NCBI GenBank assembly: GCA_963832355.1
Contig: CAWHTX010000003.1
Coordinates: forward strand, 124,001 to 188,000
Source: DATFVA01 sp963832355
Lineage (GTDB): Bacteria; Bacteroidota; Ignavibacteria; Ignavibacteriales; Ignavibacteriaceae
Direction of reading: 5' to 3'
Length of the DNA stretch: 64,000 nucleotides
Shown here: positions 18,094-26,158 of the stretch, in pieces
Position numbering within the stretch: position 1 is the stretch's first letter
How the letters are laid out: each line of letters begins with the position of its first letter
The notes under the pieces: generated by a model
Seen by the model: only the letters and a program-made list of their open reading frames with translations
Database searches by the model: none
Told to the model about the DNA's origin: nothing
Position numbers and translations under genes: made by a program

Positions 18094-19219
18094 GTTTGAA
18101 TTCGATGTCATTATTATAGGCGGGGGACCTGCGGGATCTGTCGCCGGCATTTATCTTTCGAAGTATGGGTTCAGGACAGCAGTTATAGAAAGAAAACCAT
18201 TTCCAAGGGAAACTCTGTGCGGCGAATTTTTATCCCTGGAAGTTGCAGATCAACTTAGAAGTCTCTGCCTTGAAGATAAATTCCTTTCACTTCAGCCGAA
18301 TAAAATTTCTTCATTTAAATTTATAAACAGAAACCGGGTATTCAGTTCTGATCTTCCTTTTCCGGCATTTGCACTCAAGCGTTCCATTTTTGATGAGTTC
18401 CTCCTGAAAGAAGCAGAAGACGCAGGAGCCAATCTGTTCCAACCAGCGGAAGTTAAAGAGGTTATTCGCAAAGGTGAAGGATTTATTGTCAGAATATTTT
18501 CGGAAGGTGAGCTTAGAGAATTATCATCAAGGTTTGTTGTTGGAGCTTTTGGAAAGAATAGTCAGATAGATAAAAAACTCCAGAGAGAATTTTCCGGTAA
18601 GACTACAGGTTATTACGGGATTAAATTCCATGCCTGCAAAACCGAACTCTCAGAAATCAATAATTCCTGTATCTATATTTTTCAGGGAGATAATATATAT
18701 ACCGGAATAAACTCGGTTGGCAGGGGGGAGGTTACAGTCTGTTTCCTGGAAAGAAATAAAGGTGAAAAGGTATCTCCGGCAAATCACCTGGCCCGGCTGT
18801 TCGAAGAAAATAAATATTTATCTGCTGTTTTTAATAGCCAGCCACCTGATCTCAGAAAATACGAGGTTTACGGTGCCGGCAATATATATTTCGGCAGGAA
18901 AGAACTGGTGAAGAATGGCATTATAATGATTGGCGATGCGGCCAGAATCATAGCCCCGCTGGCTGGGGACGGGATTGGAATGGCTTTCCAGTCGGCTCAA
19001 ATAGCTGCAGATGTAATCAAAGAAGCTTCAGAAAAAAATATGAATTTCGAAAGTATAAAAAAGATCTATACGGTTAAATGGAATCAGCTATTTTCCCGAA
19101 GAGTATTTACTGCCCGTTTTATACAGAATATTATTCTGCGAAACTCATTTATAAATATAATTCCCGCACCCCTAATCAACTTCTTCGTTCCGGCTTTGAT
19201 AAGTGCCACCAGGAAATGA
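18086..19219 (+). CDS. FAD-dependent oxidoreductase (geranylgeranyl reductase/hydroxylase-like)
   Basis: A 377-residue flavoprotein. The dinucleotide-binding motif IIIGGGPAGSVAGIYLSKYG occupies residues 10-29, followed by the acidic VIERKPFPRETLCGEFLS segment that is typical of the geranylgeranyl-reductase/aromatic-ring hydroxylase superfamily. The second FAD motif, IGDAARIIAPLAGDGIGMAF, is near residues 281-300. It is the last gene of the type III PKS operon, where hydroxylation of a resorcinol ring to a quinone precursor is the likely role; direct evidence for the substrate is lacking. The C-terminus has a hydrophobic stretch (FINIIPAPLINFFVPALI) that may touch the membrane. Confidence 0.88.
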   Translation: MNKFEFDVIIIGGGPAGSVAGIYLSKYGFRTAVIERKPFPRETLCGEFLSLEVADQLRSLCLEDKFLSLQPNKISSFKFINRNRVFSSDLPFPAFALKRSIFDEFLLKEAEDAGANLFQPAEVKEVIRKGEGFIVRIFSEGELRELSSRFVVGAFGKNSQIDKKLQREFSGKTTGYYGIKFHACKTELSEINNSCIYIFQGDNIYTGINSVGRGEVTVCFLERNKGEKVSPANHLARLFEENKYLSAVFNSQPPDLRKYEVYGAGNIYFGRKELVKNGIIMIGDAARIIAPLAGDGIGMAFQSAQIAADVIKEASEKNMNFESIKKIYTVKWNQLFSRRVFTARFIQNIILRNSFINIIPAPLINFFVPALISATRK

Positions 19220-19340
19220 TTCTGTTATAATGGATCTTTGTGAGGATGATGGATAAATTCTCCGTAAGTTTCACTCTACTTGGAGGACTTATTTCTTTCA
19301 CAGCCTTATGTTATCTTTGCTAAGGTAAATAAATTTATAT

Positions 19341-19718
19341 ATGATGGTAATGAACTTGCAGAACATAGATAAATTCATAGTGGTAGGGGACAGGGTACTG
19401 GTCCGTGCAACGGAAGAATCACAGAGGACTGCATCAGGTTTATACCTTCCTCCGGGAATATCAGAAAAAGATAAAATTCAAAGCGGCTATGTTATAAAAG
19501 TAGGTCCCGGGTATCCTACCGGTACAAACGCTGACGATGAACCCTGGAAGGAAACAAAAGATTCTGTAAAATATATCCCGCTGCAGGCCAAAGAGGGAGA
19601 CCTGGCTATTTTTCTTCGGAAGGAAGCTTTTGAAATTGAATTTGAAAAAGAAAAGCTGCTCATTGTACCCCAATCCGCATTACTCTTACTGATCCGGGAT
19701 GATCTGACAGATTTCTAG
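19341..19718 (+). CDS. GroES-like co-chaperonin (Cpn10 family)
   Basis: A 125-residue divergent Cpn10 protein. DKFIVVGDRVLVRATEES and RTASGLYLPPG match the N-terminal strand and mobile loop of GroES, and YVIKVGPGYP plus the final VPQSALLLLIRD keep the beta-barrel pattern; an insertion of about 25 residues lies in between (TNADDEPWKETKDSVKYI). No groEL is near, and the protein is about 30 residues longer than standard GroES, so it is more likely an accessory paralogue than the primary co-chaperonin. The first codons are ATGATGGTAATG; any of the three Met codons could start it. Confidence 0.8.
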   Translation: MMVMNLQNIDKFIVVGDRVLVRATEESQRTASGLYLPPGISEKDKIQSGYVIKVGPGYPTGTNADDEPWKETKDSVKYIPLQAKEGDLAIFLRKEAFEIEFEKEKLLIVPQSALLLLIRDDLTDF

Positions 19719-19728
19719 GCTAGAAATC
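19710..19728. terminator. Perfect inverted repeat between convergent genes
   Basis: GATTTCTA at 19710-19717 pairs with TAGAAATC at 19721-19728 around GGC. It includes the stop codon of the GroES-like gene and abuts the stop of the minus-strand gene. A+T-rich arms and no T tract make terminator function uncertain. Confidence 0.4.
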
Positions 19729-19911
19729 CTAATTGATAGTTATGAAGGCAATAACTGCGGCAAGCAGCAGGAACAGCAATGCAAATCCGCCCGCTTTGTA
19801 ATTAGAAGGATTGTTTTTTTCGATATCTGGTTTAGACTGATGACTTTTCCAGTCACCTTTCTCAATTGACCACTTATTTCCGTCTCTGTCGAAATAGTCC
19901 ATTGATAACAT
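19729..19911 (-). CDS. Small protein with C-terminal membrane helix, function unknown
   Basis: Sixty residues: a polar N-terminal part (MDYFDRDGNKWSIEKGDWK) and one hydrophobic helix near the end (FALLFLLLAAVIAFITI), so a tail-anchored or single-pass membrane protein. GAGGA ten bases before the ATG supports the start at 19911. A second open frame over the same bases lacks such a pattern. I do not recognise a family. Confidence 0.6.
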   Translation of the reverse strand: MLSMDYFDRDGNKWSIEKGDWKSHQSKPDIEKNNPSNYKAGGFALLFLLLAAVIAFITIN

Positions 19912-20054
19912 TGTTCGTAGTTCCTCAACAATAACTGGTTCATAAAATCAAATGTTGTACTCCTCTAATTTCCAGAGGAATTCAATTATTAAACGCTTCA
20001 TCGGGGTAAAATGATAGAAATAATTACCACCTGAAGTTGAAAATTAGCAAAAAA

Positions 20055-20077
20055 AAGGGAACTTAAAAAGCTCCCTT
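20055..20077 (-). terminator. Rho-independent terminator of the downstream pilin-like cassette
   Basis: On the minus strand a 10-bp stem with one mismatch (AAGGGAGCTT pairing with AAGTTCCCTT) and a TTT loop is followed directly by a run of T, 27 bases after the stop of the last pilin-like gene. Confidence 0.8.
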
Positions 20078-20103
20078 ATAAATAATAAATGCATAAAAAT
20101 TTA

Positions 20104-21112
20104 TTACTCAAGCCAGCTTAATATTCTGAATCGTGAAGATTTCAGTTTTAAATGCCCGTTGTTAATTGCATCCCAGCTGTAATAAAACTGGGCATTACCC
20201 TGCGATTCAATAGAAACTTCATTCCCGACAAGGATTGTTCCCCCGTATATTGAGTTGTTACCAATAGCCTGACACCTGATAGATGATTGTCCGTATACTA
20301 TTACAATACCGTAATAATTGAAATTTCCGCTCAGGTTGATATTACCATTTATTATCATTATACCATAGCCGGTGGCATCTGTGAAATCCACATCTCCATT
20401 ACAGTAGGTGATAATTGGTTTGTCAAGAGTACCGAATTGTGATCCGCTTGAATAAGTGCCGGTTGTTAATATTGTATCTGCGGAAAATATAAATTCTTCA
20501 GATAACGCCAGCCAGTCAGTATTATCAGGTACAGTTTGTACGCTTGGGGCTCCCCCGTCACCTTTAATGGTCTTTGTAATTTTTGATTTCACATTATCTA
20601 TCACATAGGCACTGTCAGTTGGATCATCAACTCCCACCCCGGGTAGAAGGATCGTGTGTGTCAGGAGTTCCGTTCATATCATGATCGTTACCGTCTATAT
20701 CCACATTACCGTTCAGGTTCAGAGAGACTGTGTTTGAAGAAATGTACAATGCTGAACTTACCCCCGGCATCAGAACAGGTTCTCTTATTGCATTAACCAA
20801 ACTTACATGCATCTTGTCATCATAATATCCTACAGACCTGATGGTCAGGTCTGAATCAGGTCCCGATATGTATAAATTATAATTACCGCCGAGCAGACTA
20901 TTATTCTCGAAAGTACCGGTTAAATCTTTATCTCGTCTCATTTTCTCAAGGTAAACTTCAACTCCTGAATTTGAGATCAACCTGGCCTGAGTTGTCTTGT
21001 ACATATCCAGTGTTGTATCAAGACTTCTGTTCGTATTAGCATTAAGATTAACAATCAACAGAGAAATCAACCCTGCTACTCCAACGACAAGAATTAAAAT
21101 TCCTTTTCCCAT
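20104..21112 (-). CDS. PilX-like pilin protein, cassette 1, third gene (frameshifted)
   Basis: A membrane-anchored protein of about 336 residues in two frames: 21112-20627 and 20637-20104. The frames join near 20634-20640, where one extra G in a CGGGG run breaks the gene; removing it gives HDPSTRVGVDDPTDSAYV, which matches the paralogue at 22347-23393 (DSPTDSA). The N-terminal helix MGKGILILVVGVAGLISLLIV is followed by LDTTLDMYKTTQARLISNSGVEVYLEKM, the pattern of PilX-type minor pilins. The C-terminal half is beta-rich (INGNINLSGNFNYYGIVIVYG) and ends LKLKSSRFRILSWLE. No prepilin peptidase motif is present. It starts one base after the stop of the PilW-like gene. Confidence 0.75.
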
Positions 21113-21113
21113 T

Positions 21114-21662
21114 TTAGATATTCCTTGGATTTATTGTCATTTCCCAGTAAGTGAAAGGATATTCATCCCCGACCGGAAGGACGGTCTCTACCCATATCTC
21201 AGCCTTTACATAACATATGCTGTCCGGATCAGCGGTTGCAATTTCCTTAGAATTCAGATATGAAAACCGCAAATCGGTCAGGCCAAGCGTTGGCCCTCCT
21301 ATAGTGTCATTGTTGACTACACGGAATAAAACCCTGTCGTCAGGATTAGGTGTAGCATCAGCGTCTTCTTTGGAACCTAAGAAATAAGTGACCTGGTCCA
21401 TGCTGCCGTTATTATCTATATCACCTTTAAATGAAATTCTTTGCTGACCGGCTTCAGTAATAGCTGTACCGTTATACTTATAGCCTATTTTTCTAAGATC
21501 ATCATTAAGTACCTCTGCCAGGGTTTTTGCATCCTGCTGAAGACGCAGATCGGCATCCGAAGCAAATTTTGTTTCCTGTGAATATGCATTCAGGTTTACA
21601 ACCAGCAGCATTACAAGACCACCGATTAAGGAAGCGCCGAGAAGATCCAGTATAACGTTCAT
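21114..21662 (-). CDS. PilW-like pilin protein, cassette 1, second gene
   Basis: A 182-residue protein with one N-terminal membrane helix (LLGASLIGGLVMLLVVNLNA) and a following amphipathic segment DADLRLQQDAKTLAEVLNDDLRKIGYKYNG that is typical of PilW-type minor pilins. The rest is an exported beta-rich domain ending FTYWEMTINPRNI. The paralogue at 23395-23979 matches along its length, including LRLQQ, KTLAEI, LRKIGYK-type and GPSLGL motifs. There is no G-F/E prepilin cleavage site; the helix begins six residues after the start Met. Expected in the cytoplasmic membrane with the domain outside, perhaps as part of a pilus or secretion pseudopilus. Confidence 0.75.
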   Translation of the reverse strand: MNVILDLLGASLIGGLVMLLVVNLNAYSQETKFASDADLRLQQDAKTLAEVLNDDLRKIGYKYNGTAITEAGQQRISFKGDIDNNGSMDQVTYFLGSKEDADATPNPDDRVLFRVVNNDTIGGPTLGLTDLRFSYLNSKEIATADPDSICYVKAEIWVETVLPVGDEYPFTYWEMTINPRNI

Positions 21663-21670
21663 ATTTATGT

Positions 21671-22153
21671 TTATTTAAGGGTGAAAATAAATGATAAGTT
21701 TACGTCTTCACGCATATAAGGACTCGTGACAGTAATAGTCACCTTTTTATAATAGCTCTGAGTATTTATCTCAACATCGGGATTTGAGCTGTCGACATAA
21801 TATACCCTGCAGATCAACCCGTAATTTTCCGCGTGAGGTGCACTGACACTTTTCTTATAAAAGTTATAATCGTCAATGTCATTAAATGTCTGATACGTTT
21901 CCCCGGTTTCGGGACCAAGTTTATCGGCAGGAGTCAGATTGGCGAGACCCGTAGGAAATTCCAATGTTGCTTCATCGAAGCTTCTCTGTTTTATTGTCTC
22001 AATCATATCATCGGCGAGGGAGAAGGCAGTAAGGTAAACCTTATTTTCTACCTGTGCCGTTGAATTTTCTAAAACAGATGTGTTAAACCTGAGTGATGCA
22101 AGTGAGAGTAGGACTAATGCCCCCATTGTTAACATAGATTGTACACTGTTCAT
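21671..22153 (-). CDS. PilV-like pilin protein, cassette 1, first gene
   Basis: A 160-residue protein: MNSVQSMLTMGALVLLSLAS forms a membrane helix and is followed by LRFNTSVLENSTAQVENKVY, then LTAFSLADDMIETIKQRSFDE, an arrangement like PilV-type minor pilins. The exported part ends in a beta-rich segment (YYKKVTITVTSPYMREDVNL). The canonical prepilin leader and Glu5 are missing. The paralogue at 23992-24477 has the same motifs. The gene is first in a minus-strand unit with the PilW-like and PilX-like genes, eight bases apart from the next. Confidence 0.75.
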   Translation of the reverse strand: MNSVQSMLTMGALVLLSLASLRFNTSVLENSTAQVENKVYLTAFSLADDMIETIKQRSFDEATLEFPTGLANLTPADKLGPETGETYQTFNDIDDYNFYKKSVSAPHAENYGLICRVYYVDSSNPDVEINTQSYYKKVTITVTSPYMREDVNLSFIFTLK

Positions 22154-22242
22154 AAATGCTCCCTACATTTTTTTCTAGGTTAACATATCATTTCAATTTC
22201 TGTACCTCATTTGGCACAATTTATAACCTTTACAATTTTTTT

Positions 22243-22261
22243 CATTTTGACGTAATCGTCA
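22243..22261 (-). promoter_or_regulatory. Candidate operator upstream of pilin cassette 1
   Basis: On the gene strand CGTCAAAATG, and overlapping it the perfect inverted repeat TGACG-TAAT-CGTCA (22248-22261), about 90 bases before the PilV-like start. Related elements occur at 24594-24604 and 26074-26084. Confidence 0.45.
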
Positions 22262-22346
22262 GTTTTGGCACCAATTATGACAGAAGATTTTCAGTAAAAT
22301 GTACCCCTTAATGTAAAATTGTTCTCCCAGATGTACTTAACAGTGA

Positions 22347-23393
22347 TTATTCATACCAGGCTAAAATTTTGAATCCATTTGATTTAAGGTGAAGCCTGAC
22401 GGCATCTATAGCCTCCTTGCTATGATTAACGTTCATTGTTCCAACCAGTTTGAAAGATATATTTTTACCGGCTATAATTATTCCTCCATTTACCATATTC
22501 GTTCCAGTTGATTCAAAAGTTAAATCAGAATTTTTATAGCAAAGAATAATTCCCTTATAATCAAGATTACCGGCAAATTTTATATCACCATTAACAACAA
22601 GGATTCCCGCACCCTGGCCATTGTTTATTGTAATAGTATGACCGACAGCTGCATCTGCATTTACCAGGGTTATTTTAGGAGAAGTCAAGGTTCCCAGATC
22701 AGTTCCTTTAGGGATATCATCTATGAATGTCTGATCTGCCGCATTTGCAAGGAATTGGTATATCTTAGACCAATCAATTCCCAGAGCAGTCACTCCCACA
22801 CTGGGATAACCAGTGGCACCCGTAATCGGATTAAGAAGTCCTTCCAGATGTCTCCGGTTTTTTTACATTATTACGATGTTAGCACTATCAGTTGGACTAT
22901 CAACACCCACAGCCCAGACAGGATCTCCGGTCGGATTAGGTGTGCCATCGGCCTTATGGTCAAGTCCGCTCACAGTCATATCACCAAGCTCGCTGGCATT
23001 TACAACGGCATTTGAACTTATATATATTCCACCAGGAGGATCGGGAAATGTAATAGGAGTAAGGTAGGCATCCGCAACAGAGGTATGAGGTACACCCTGA
23101 AAATCGGAGTTAGTAGTTACCCTTACGTTCGGCAGCGTACCAGCGATTGTTACATCATACGAGCCTCCGAATAAACTCTGGTCGGTATATGTATGATTAT
23201 TTAGGGTGGTATCCTGATACAGTTTTTCAAGAAATACCTCAACGCCTGTGTTGGCTATGAGCCTTGACTGCGTCTGATTGAACATATTAACTGTAGTCGA
23301 TAGATTTTCTTTAGAATTACCGTTCAGCTTTAAAACAAGGAATGATACAAGAAGCATCGTTCCAAGTACAATAATTAGTGAACTCTTTCCCAT
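22347..23393 (-). CDS. PilX-like pilin protein, cassette 2, third gene (interrupted)
   Basis: About 349 residues, interrupted by an in-frame TAA at 22865-22863. The part before it starts MGKSSLIIVLGTMLLVSFLV (membrane helix), then TTVNMFNQTQSRLIANTGVEVFLEKLYQD, matching the cassette 1 PilX-like protein; the part after the stop (VGVTALGIDWSKIY ... LKSNGFKILAWYE) matches its C-terminal half. Restoring one A near 22868 and removing one T near 22838 gives an open, paralogue-like reading (VINVKKPETSGR), so two compensating indels are a simple explanation. I start it at ATG 23393, one base after the preceding stop, rather than at an upstream Met inside the neighbouring gene. No prepilin motif. Confidence 0.72.
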
Positions 23394-23394
23394 A

Positions 23395-23979
23395 TTATAT
23401 ATTCCTCGGATAAATTGTGAATTCCCAGTATGTAAAGGTGGAATCAGCAATACCGGTTATAAAGTTATTTCTTGCTTCGGTGGGCTGTACCCACATTTCT
23501 GTTTTTATATATCTTATATCGGCCGGATTTGTAGTAGGCGTGGAAATACTATCGAGATAAGAAAACTGTAATTTTACAAGTCCCAGAGACGGACCATCAG
23601 TTGTATCTTTATTATTCAGAACCCTTACCAGTATTATATCGTGCAGGTTTGTAGTTCCCGCTGAAAAAGATGAATCCTCAAGGAAATACTCAACGGTATC
23701 AATTGTTCCATGGCCTATCTGACCGGGTGGCTCAAGATCTCCGACAAATTTAAATCTGTCTATCTTAGCATTAAGAATAGGGGTTGTATCAACTTTGTAA
23801 CCAATTTTTCTGAAATCCGAATTCATTATTTCGGCCAGCGTTTTGGTGTTCTGCTGCAGTCTCAGCTCTGTATCAGATGAATAGCTGGATTCTGACATAA
23901 ACAGGTTCAGCTTTAATACCAGCAGGAGGAGCATGCCTCCTATGATGGTGGAACCTAAAAGATCCATTATTGTACCCAT
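23395..23979 (-). CDS. PilW-like pilin protein, cassette 2, second gene
   Basis: A 194-residue paralogue of 21114-21662. The N-terminal LLGSTIIGGMLLLLVLKLNL is one membrane helix, followed by DTELRLQQNTKTLAEIMNSDFRKIGYKVDT. The exported domain contains GPSLGLVKLQFSYLD and ends FTYWEFTIYPRNI, nearly as in the paralogue. As there, the peptidase motif expected of type IV prepilins is absent. It sits twelve bases after the PilV-like gene and its TAA is one base before the PilX-like ATG. Confidence 0.75.
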   Translation of the reverse strand: MGTIMDLLGSTIIGGMLLLLVLKLNLFMSESSYSSDTELRLQQNTKTLAEIMNSDFRKIGYKVDTTPILNAKIDRFKFVGDLEPPGQIGHGTIDTVEYFLEDSSFSAGTTNLHDIILVRVLNNKDTTDGPSLGLVKLQFSYLDSISTPTTNPADIRYIKTEMWVQPTEARNNFITGIADSTFTYWEFTIYPRNI

Positions 23980-23991
23980 AGATAACTAATC

Positions 23992-24477
23992 CTAATTCTT
24001 TGAATGAAGTGAAAAAATGAAATACATCTGAAAATTATCTCTCAAATAATCGCTTGAGACAGTGATAGTAACTTTTTTATAATAGGTCTGTATGCCGGAA
24101 GGTGTACCGTTCGCATCACAATACGCTACATCGCAATGAACAACATATCCTTCTGCATGAGGTGCGTCAATGGGCTTGTTATAGTTATTATAATCATCGA
24201 TATCATCGAAATAAGGCCATGTTTCTCCCTCATACGTAAGGCTGCCGGGAGGGGTCAACTGGGATGCTTTAATAGCCTGGAAATCAATTGTTTTCTCATC
24301 AAAGGCTTTCTGTTTCATTTCCTCAATGAGATCGTCAGCAAGAGAAAATGCGGTAAGATAGACTTTGTCTTCAATTTCGATAGTTGAGTTCTGAAGTACA
24401 CTTGAATTGAAAAGCAGGGAAACAATTGAGAAAATTACAAGTGCTCCAATAGCTAACATTGATTGTATACTTGCCAT
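23992..24477 (-). CDS. PilV-like pilin protein, cassette 2, first gene
   Basis: A 161-residue protein, MASIQSMLAIGALVIFSIVS leading into LLFNSSVLQNSTIEIEDKVY and LTAFSLADDLIEEMKQKAFDE. It is the closest relative of 21671-22153 in the window. One N-terminal membrane helix, no prepilin leader, exported beta-rich domain with the shared YYKKVTITVSSDYLRDN strand. It heads the second cassette and is separated from the NtrC-type regulator gene by 160 bases that hold the inverted repeats described separately. Confidence 0.75.
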   Translation of the reverse strand: MASIQSMLAIGALVIFSIVSLLFNSSVLQNSTIEIEDKVYLTAFSLADDLIEEMKQKAFDEKTIDFQAIKASQLTPPGSLTYEGETWPYFDDIDDYNNYNKPIDAPHAEGYVVHCDVAYCDANGTPSGIQTYYKKVTITVSSDYLRDNFQMYFIFSLHSKN

Positions 24478-24513
24478 AATCCGTAAATCCTTTTTGGAAA
24501 CTAAATTATAGCT

Positions 24514-24528
24514 TCAAATCCAATGCCT
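24514..24528 (-). promoter_or_regulatory. Weak sigma-54-like promoter upstream of cassette 2
   Basis: On the gene strand AGGCATTGGATTTGA has the -24 GG and, twelve bases on, GA instead of GC. It is 37 bases before the ATG. The match is imperfect; the nearby NtrC-type gene is the main reason to consider it. Confidence 0.25.
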
Positions 24529-24579
24529 GTAATCTTTTGTAAAATCTCACGGCCGGGGGGAGGTAAAATGAGCGGGTAA

Positions 24580-24604
24580 GACACTTTTCGTGTCATTTTT
24601 GACG
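24580..24604 (-). promoter_or_regulatory. Candidate operator upstream of cassette 2
   Basis: Two overlapping inverted repeats, GACAC-N5-GTGTC (24580-24594) and GTCA-TTTT-TGAC (24592-24603), about 110 bases before the PilV-like start. The gene strand reads CGTCAAAAATG at 24604-24594, the element shared with 22252-22243 and 26084-26074. Confidence 0.45.
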
Positions 24605-24637
24605 TCGGACAGGAAAAATTTACTTATTAAGGCAGAA

Positions 24638-26008
24638 TTAACTACCGTTTTCCCTGATTTTCTGGAGCCTTCTCTGAAGGGTTCTTTCACTTACACCAAG
24701 AATTAAGGCAGCACGTTGAACGTTTCCGTCAGTGTGCTTCATTATATTCAGTATATGGTTCCTTACAGCATCGTCTATGGTAATAAGATTATTTTCCGAA
24801 GGTATACTCTGAACTTCCCTGTTGTAACCGTCAGGTATATCAATTTCTGATATAAGTTCATTATCCTTTGTTTTGGCAACAGCATTTAGGACGAGGTTTT
24901 CAAGTTCCCGGATGTTACCCGGGAATGAATAACTTTTAAGTTTGTTCAATACCTTTACACTGAAACCTTTTGCTTTTTTATTATAAGTTTTATTACCCAT
25001 ATCAAGGAAATATTTTGACAGGATAATAATATCCTCACCACGTTCTCTCAGTGGAGGAAGCTTGATATATCCGCGGTTCAAACGGTAATACAAATCAGCT
25101 CGGAATTCCTTATTGTTAACGGCTTCAAGCAGGTCTTTATTGGTTGCGGTAATTATCCTTATATCCAGTTTAAGAGGTTTGGTACTTCCGATCCTGTATA
25201 TCTCGCTGTACTGAATAGCACGAAGCAGTTTCCCCTGGAGCTCCCTCGGCATTTCGCCGATTTCATCCAGGAAAATTGTTCCGCCGTTCGCGGCTTCAAA
25301 ATAACCAAGCCGCTCACTGGTAGCTCCTGTAAACGAGCCTTTTTCGTGCCCGAAAAGCTCGCTCTCAAAAAGACTTGGAGAAATTGATGCAAGGTTAACT
25401 GTAACGAGTGGTTTGGTCTTTCTGGGAGATAACTGATGGATCTTTCTTGCTATCAGATCCTTACCTGTACCGGTCTCACCTGTGATTAGTACGGTTTCAT
25501 TTGTCGGTGCGAAAATCTCGATTAATTCGAATACTTTTAAGATCCCGGGAGACTCAGTAATTATCTCTCTGAACTTCTCATTTGCAGTCTCTGTTCTGTC
25601 GACACCCTTTCTGAGTGTATCGCGCTCTCTCTCAAGTAATTTCTGTTCCAGGGCTCTTTTAATGGTTAATGACAGCCTGTCAATTTCAGGGGGTTTTGTT
25701 ATGAATTCATAAGCTCCAAGTTTAATAGCTTTCAGTGCTATCTGCAGATCGTCAACTCCTGTTATCATAATAAAAGGTATCTGAGGATACTGAGGTATTA
25801 GGTTCTCAAGCAGTTCAAGTCCGTTCATTCCCGGCATATATACATCAAGCAGGATGATATCAATCTGTTCATTCTGCAGGATACTCTCAACCCTCAGAGG
25901 ATCAGATTCCGTATTTACATACTGGTACCCCTCTTCCTGGAGGAGTGACTTCATTAGTTCCAGATAATTTTTTTCGTCATCTACTATTAAAATTGAAGCG
26001 TTTTTCAA
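24638..26008 (-). CDS. NtrC-family response regulator for sigma-54 promoters
   Basis: A 456-residue activator with the three classical parts: receiver domain (residues 1-125, phosphorylation site Asp55 in ILLDVYMPG), AAA+ domain (Walker A GETGTGKD at 177-184, sigma-54 contact loop GSFTGA at 224-229, FLDEIGEMP Walker B) and a C-terminal Fis-type helix-turn-helix (RAALILGVSERTLQRRL). The contact loop has Ser where GAFTGA is usual. It lies directly upstream of two pilin-like cassettes on the same strand and is the natural candidate regulator for them. No kinase is adjacent; the kinase at 42707 has its own regulator. Confidence 0.93.
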   Translation of the reverse strand: MKNASILIVDDEKNYLELMKSLLQEEGYQYVNTESDPLRVESILQNEQIDIILLDVYMPGMNGLELLENLIPQYPQIPFIMITGVDDLQIALKAIKLGAYEFITKPPEIDRLSLTIKRALEQKLLERERDTLRKGVDRTETANEKFREIITESPGILKVFELIEIFAPTNETVLITGETGTGKDLIARKIHQLSPRKTKPLVTVNLASISPSLFESELFGHEKGSFTGATSERLGYFEAANGGTIFLDEIGEMPRELQGKLLRAIQYSEIYRIGSTKPLKLDIRIITATNKDLLEAVNNKEFRADLYYRLNRGYIKLPPLRERGEDIIILSKYFLDMGNKTYNKKAKGFSVKVLNKLKSYSFPGNIRELENLVLNAVAKTKDNELISEIDIPDGYNREVQSIPSENNLITIDDAVRNHILNIMKHTDGNVQRAALILGVSERTLQRRLQKIRENGS

Positions 26009-26070
26009 TTAATCTCCCGTAATTGTTTCATTAAAGACTAAAATTCCTGAAATCTTTATTACCAATTTTA

Positions 26071-26087
26071 TGCCACTTTTGACGGCA
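26071..26087 (-). promoter_or_regulatory. Candidate operator upstream of the NtrC-type regulator
   Basis: A 17-base element with TGCC/GGCA ends and the core CGTCAAAAGTG on the minus strand, 66 bases before the regulator start. It shares the core with the elements before both pilin cassettes. It also lies between this gene and aconitase, so it could act on either. Confidence 0.45.
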
Positions 26088-26158
26088 AGTATATTTTCGT
26101 CGATTTTTGTATTTTTGTACACTGATTAATAAATTAAATTGAATTAAAGGTTAATATC

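Noticed and set aside
22200..22275. TGGCAC matches on the plus strand as sigma-54 promoters
   Set aside because: They point away from the minus-strand pilin genes and lack the GC at the -12 position.
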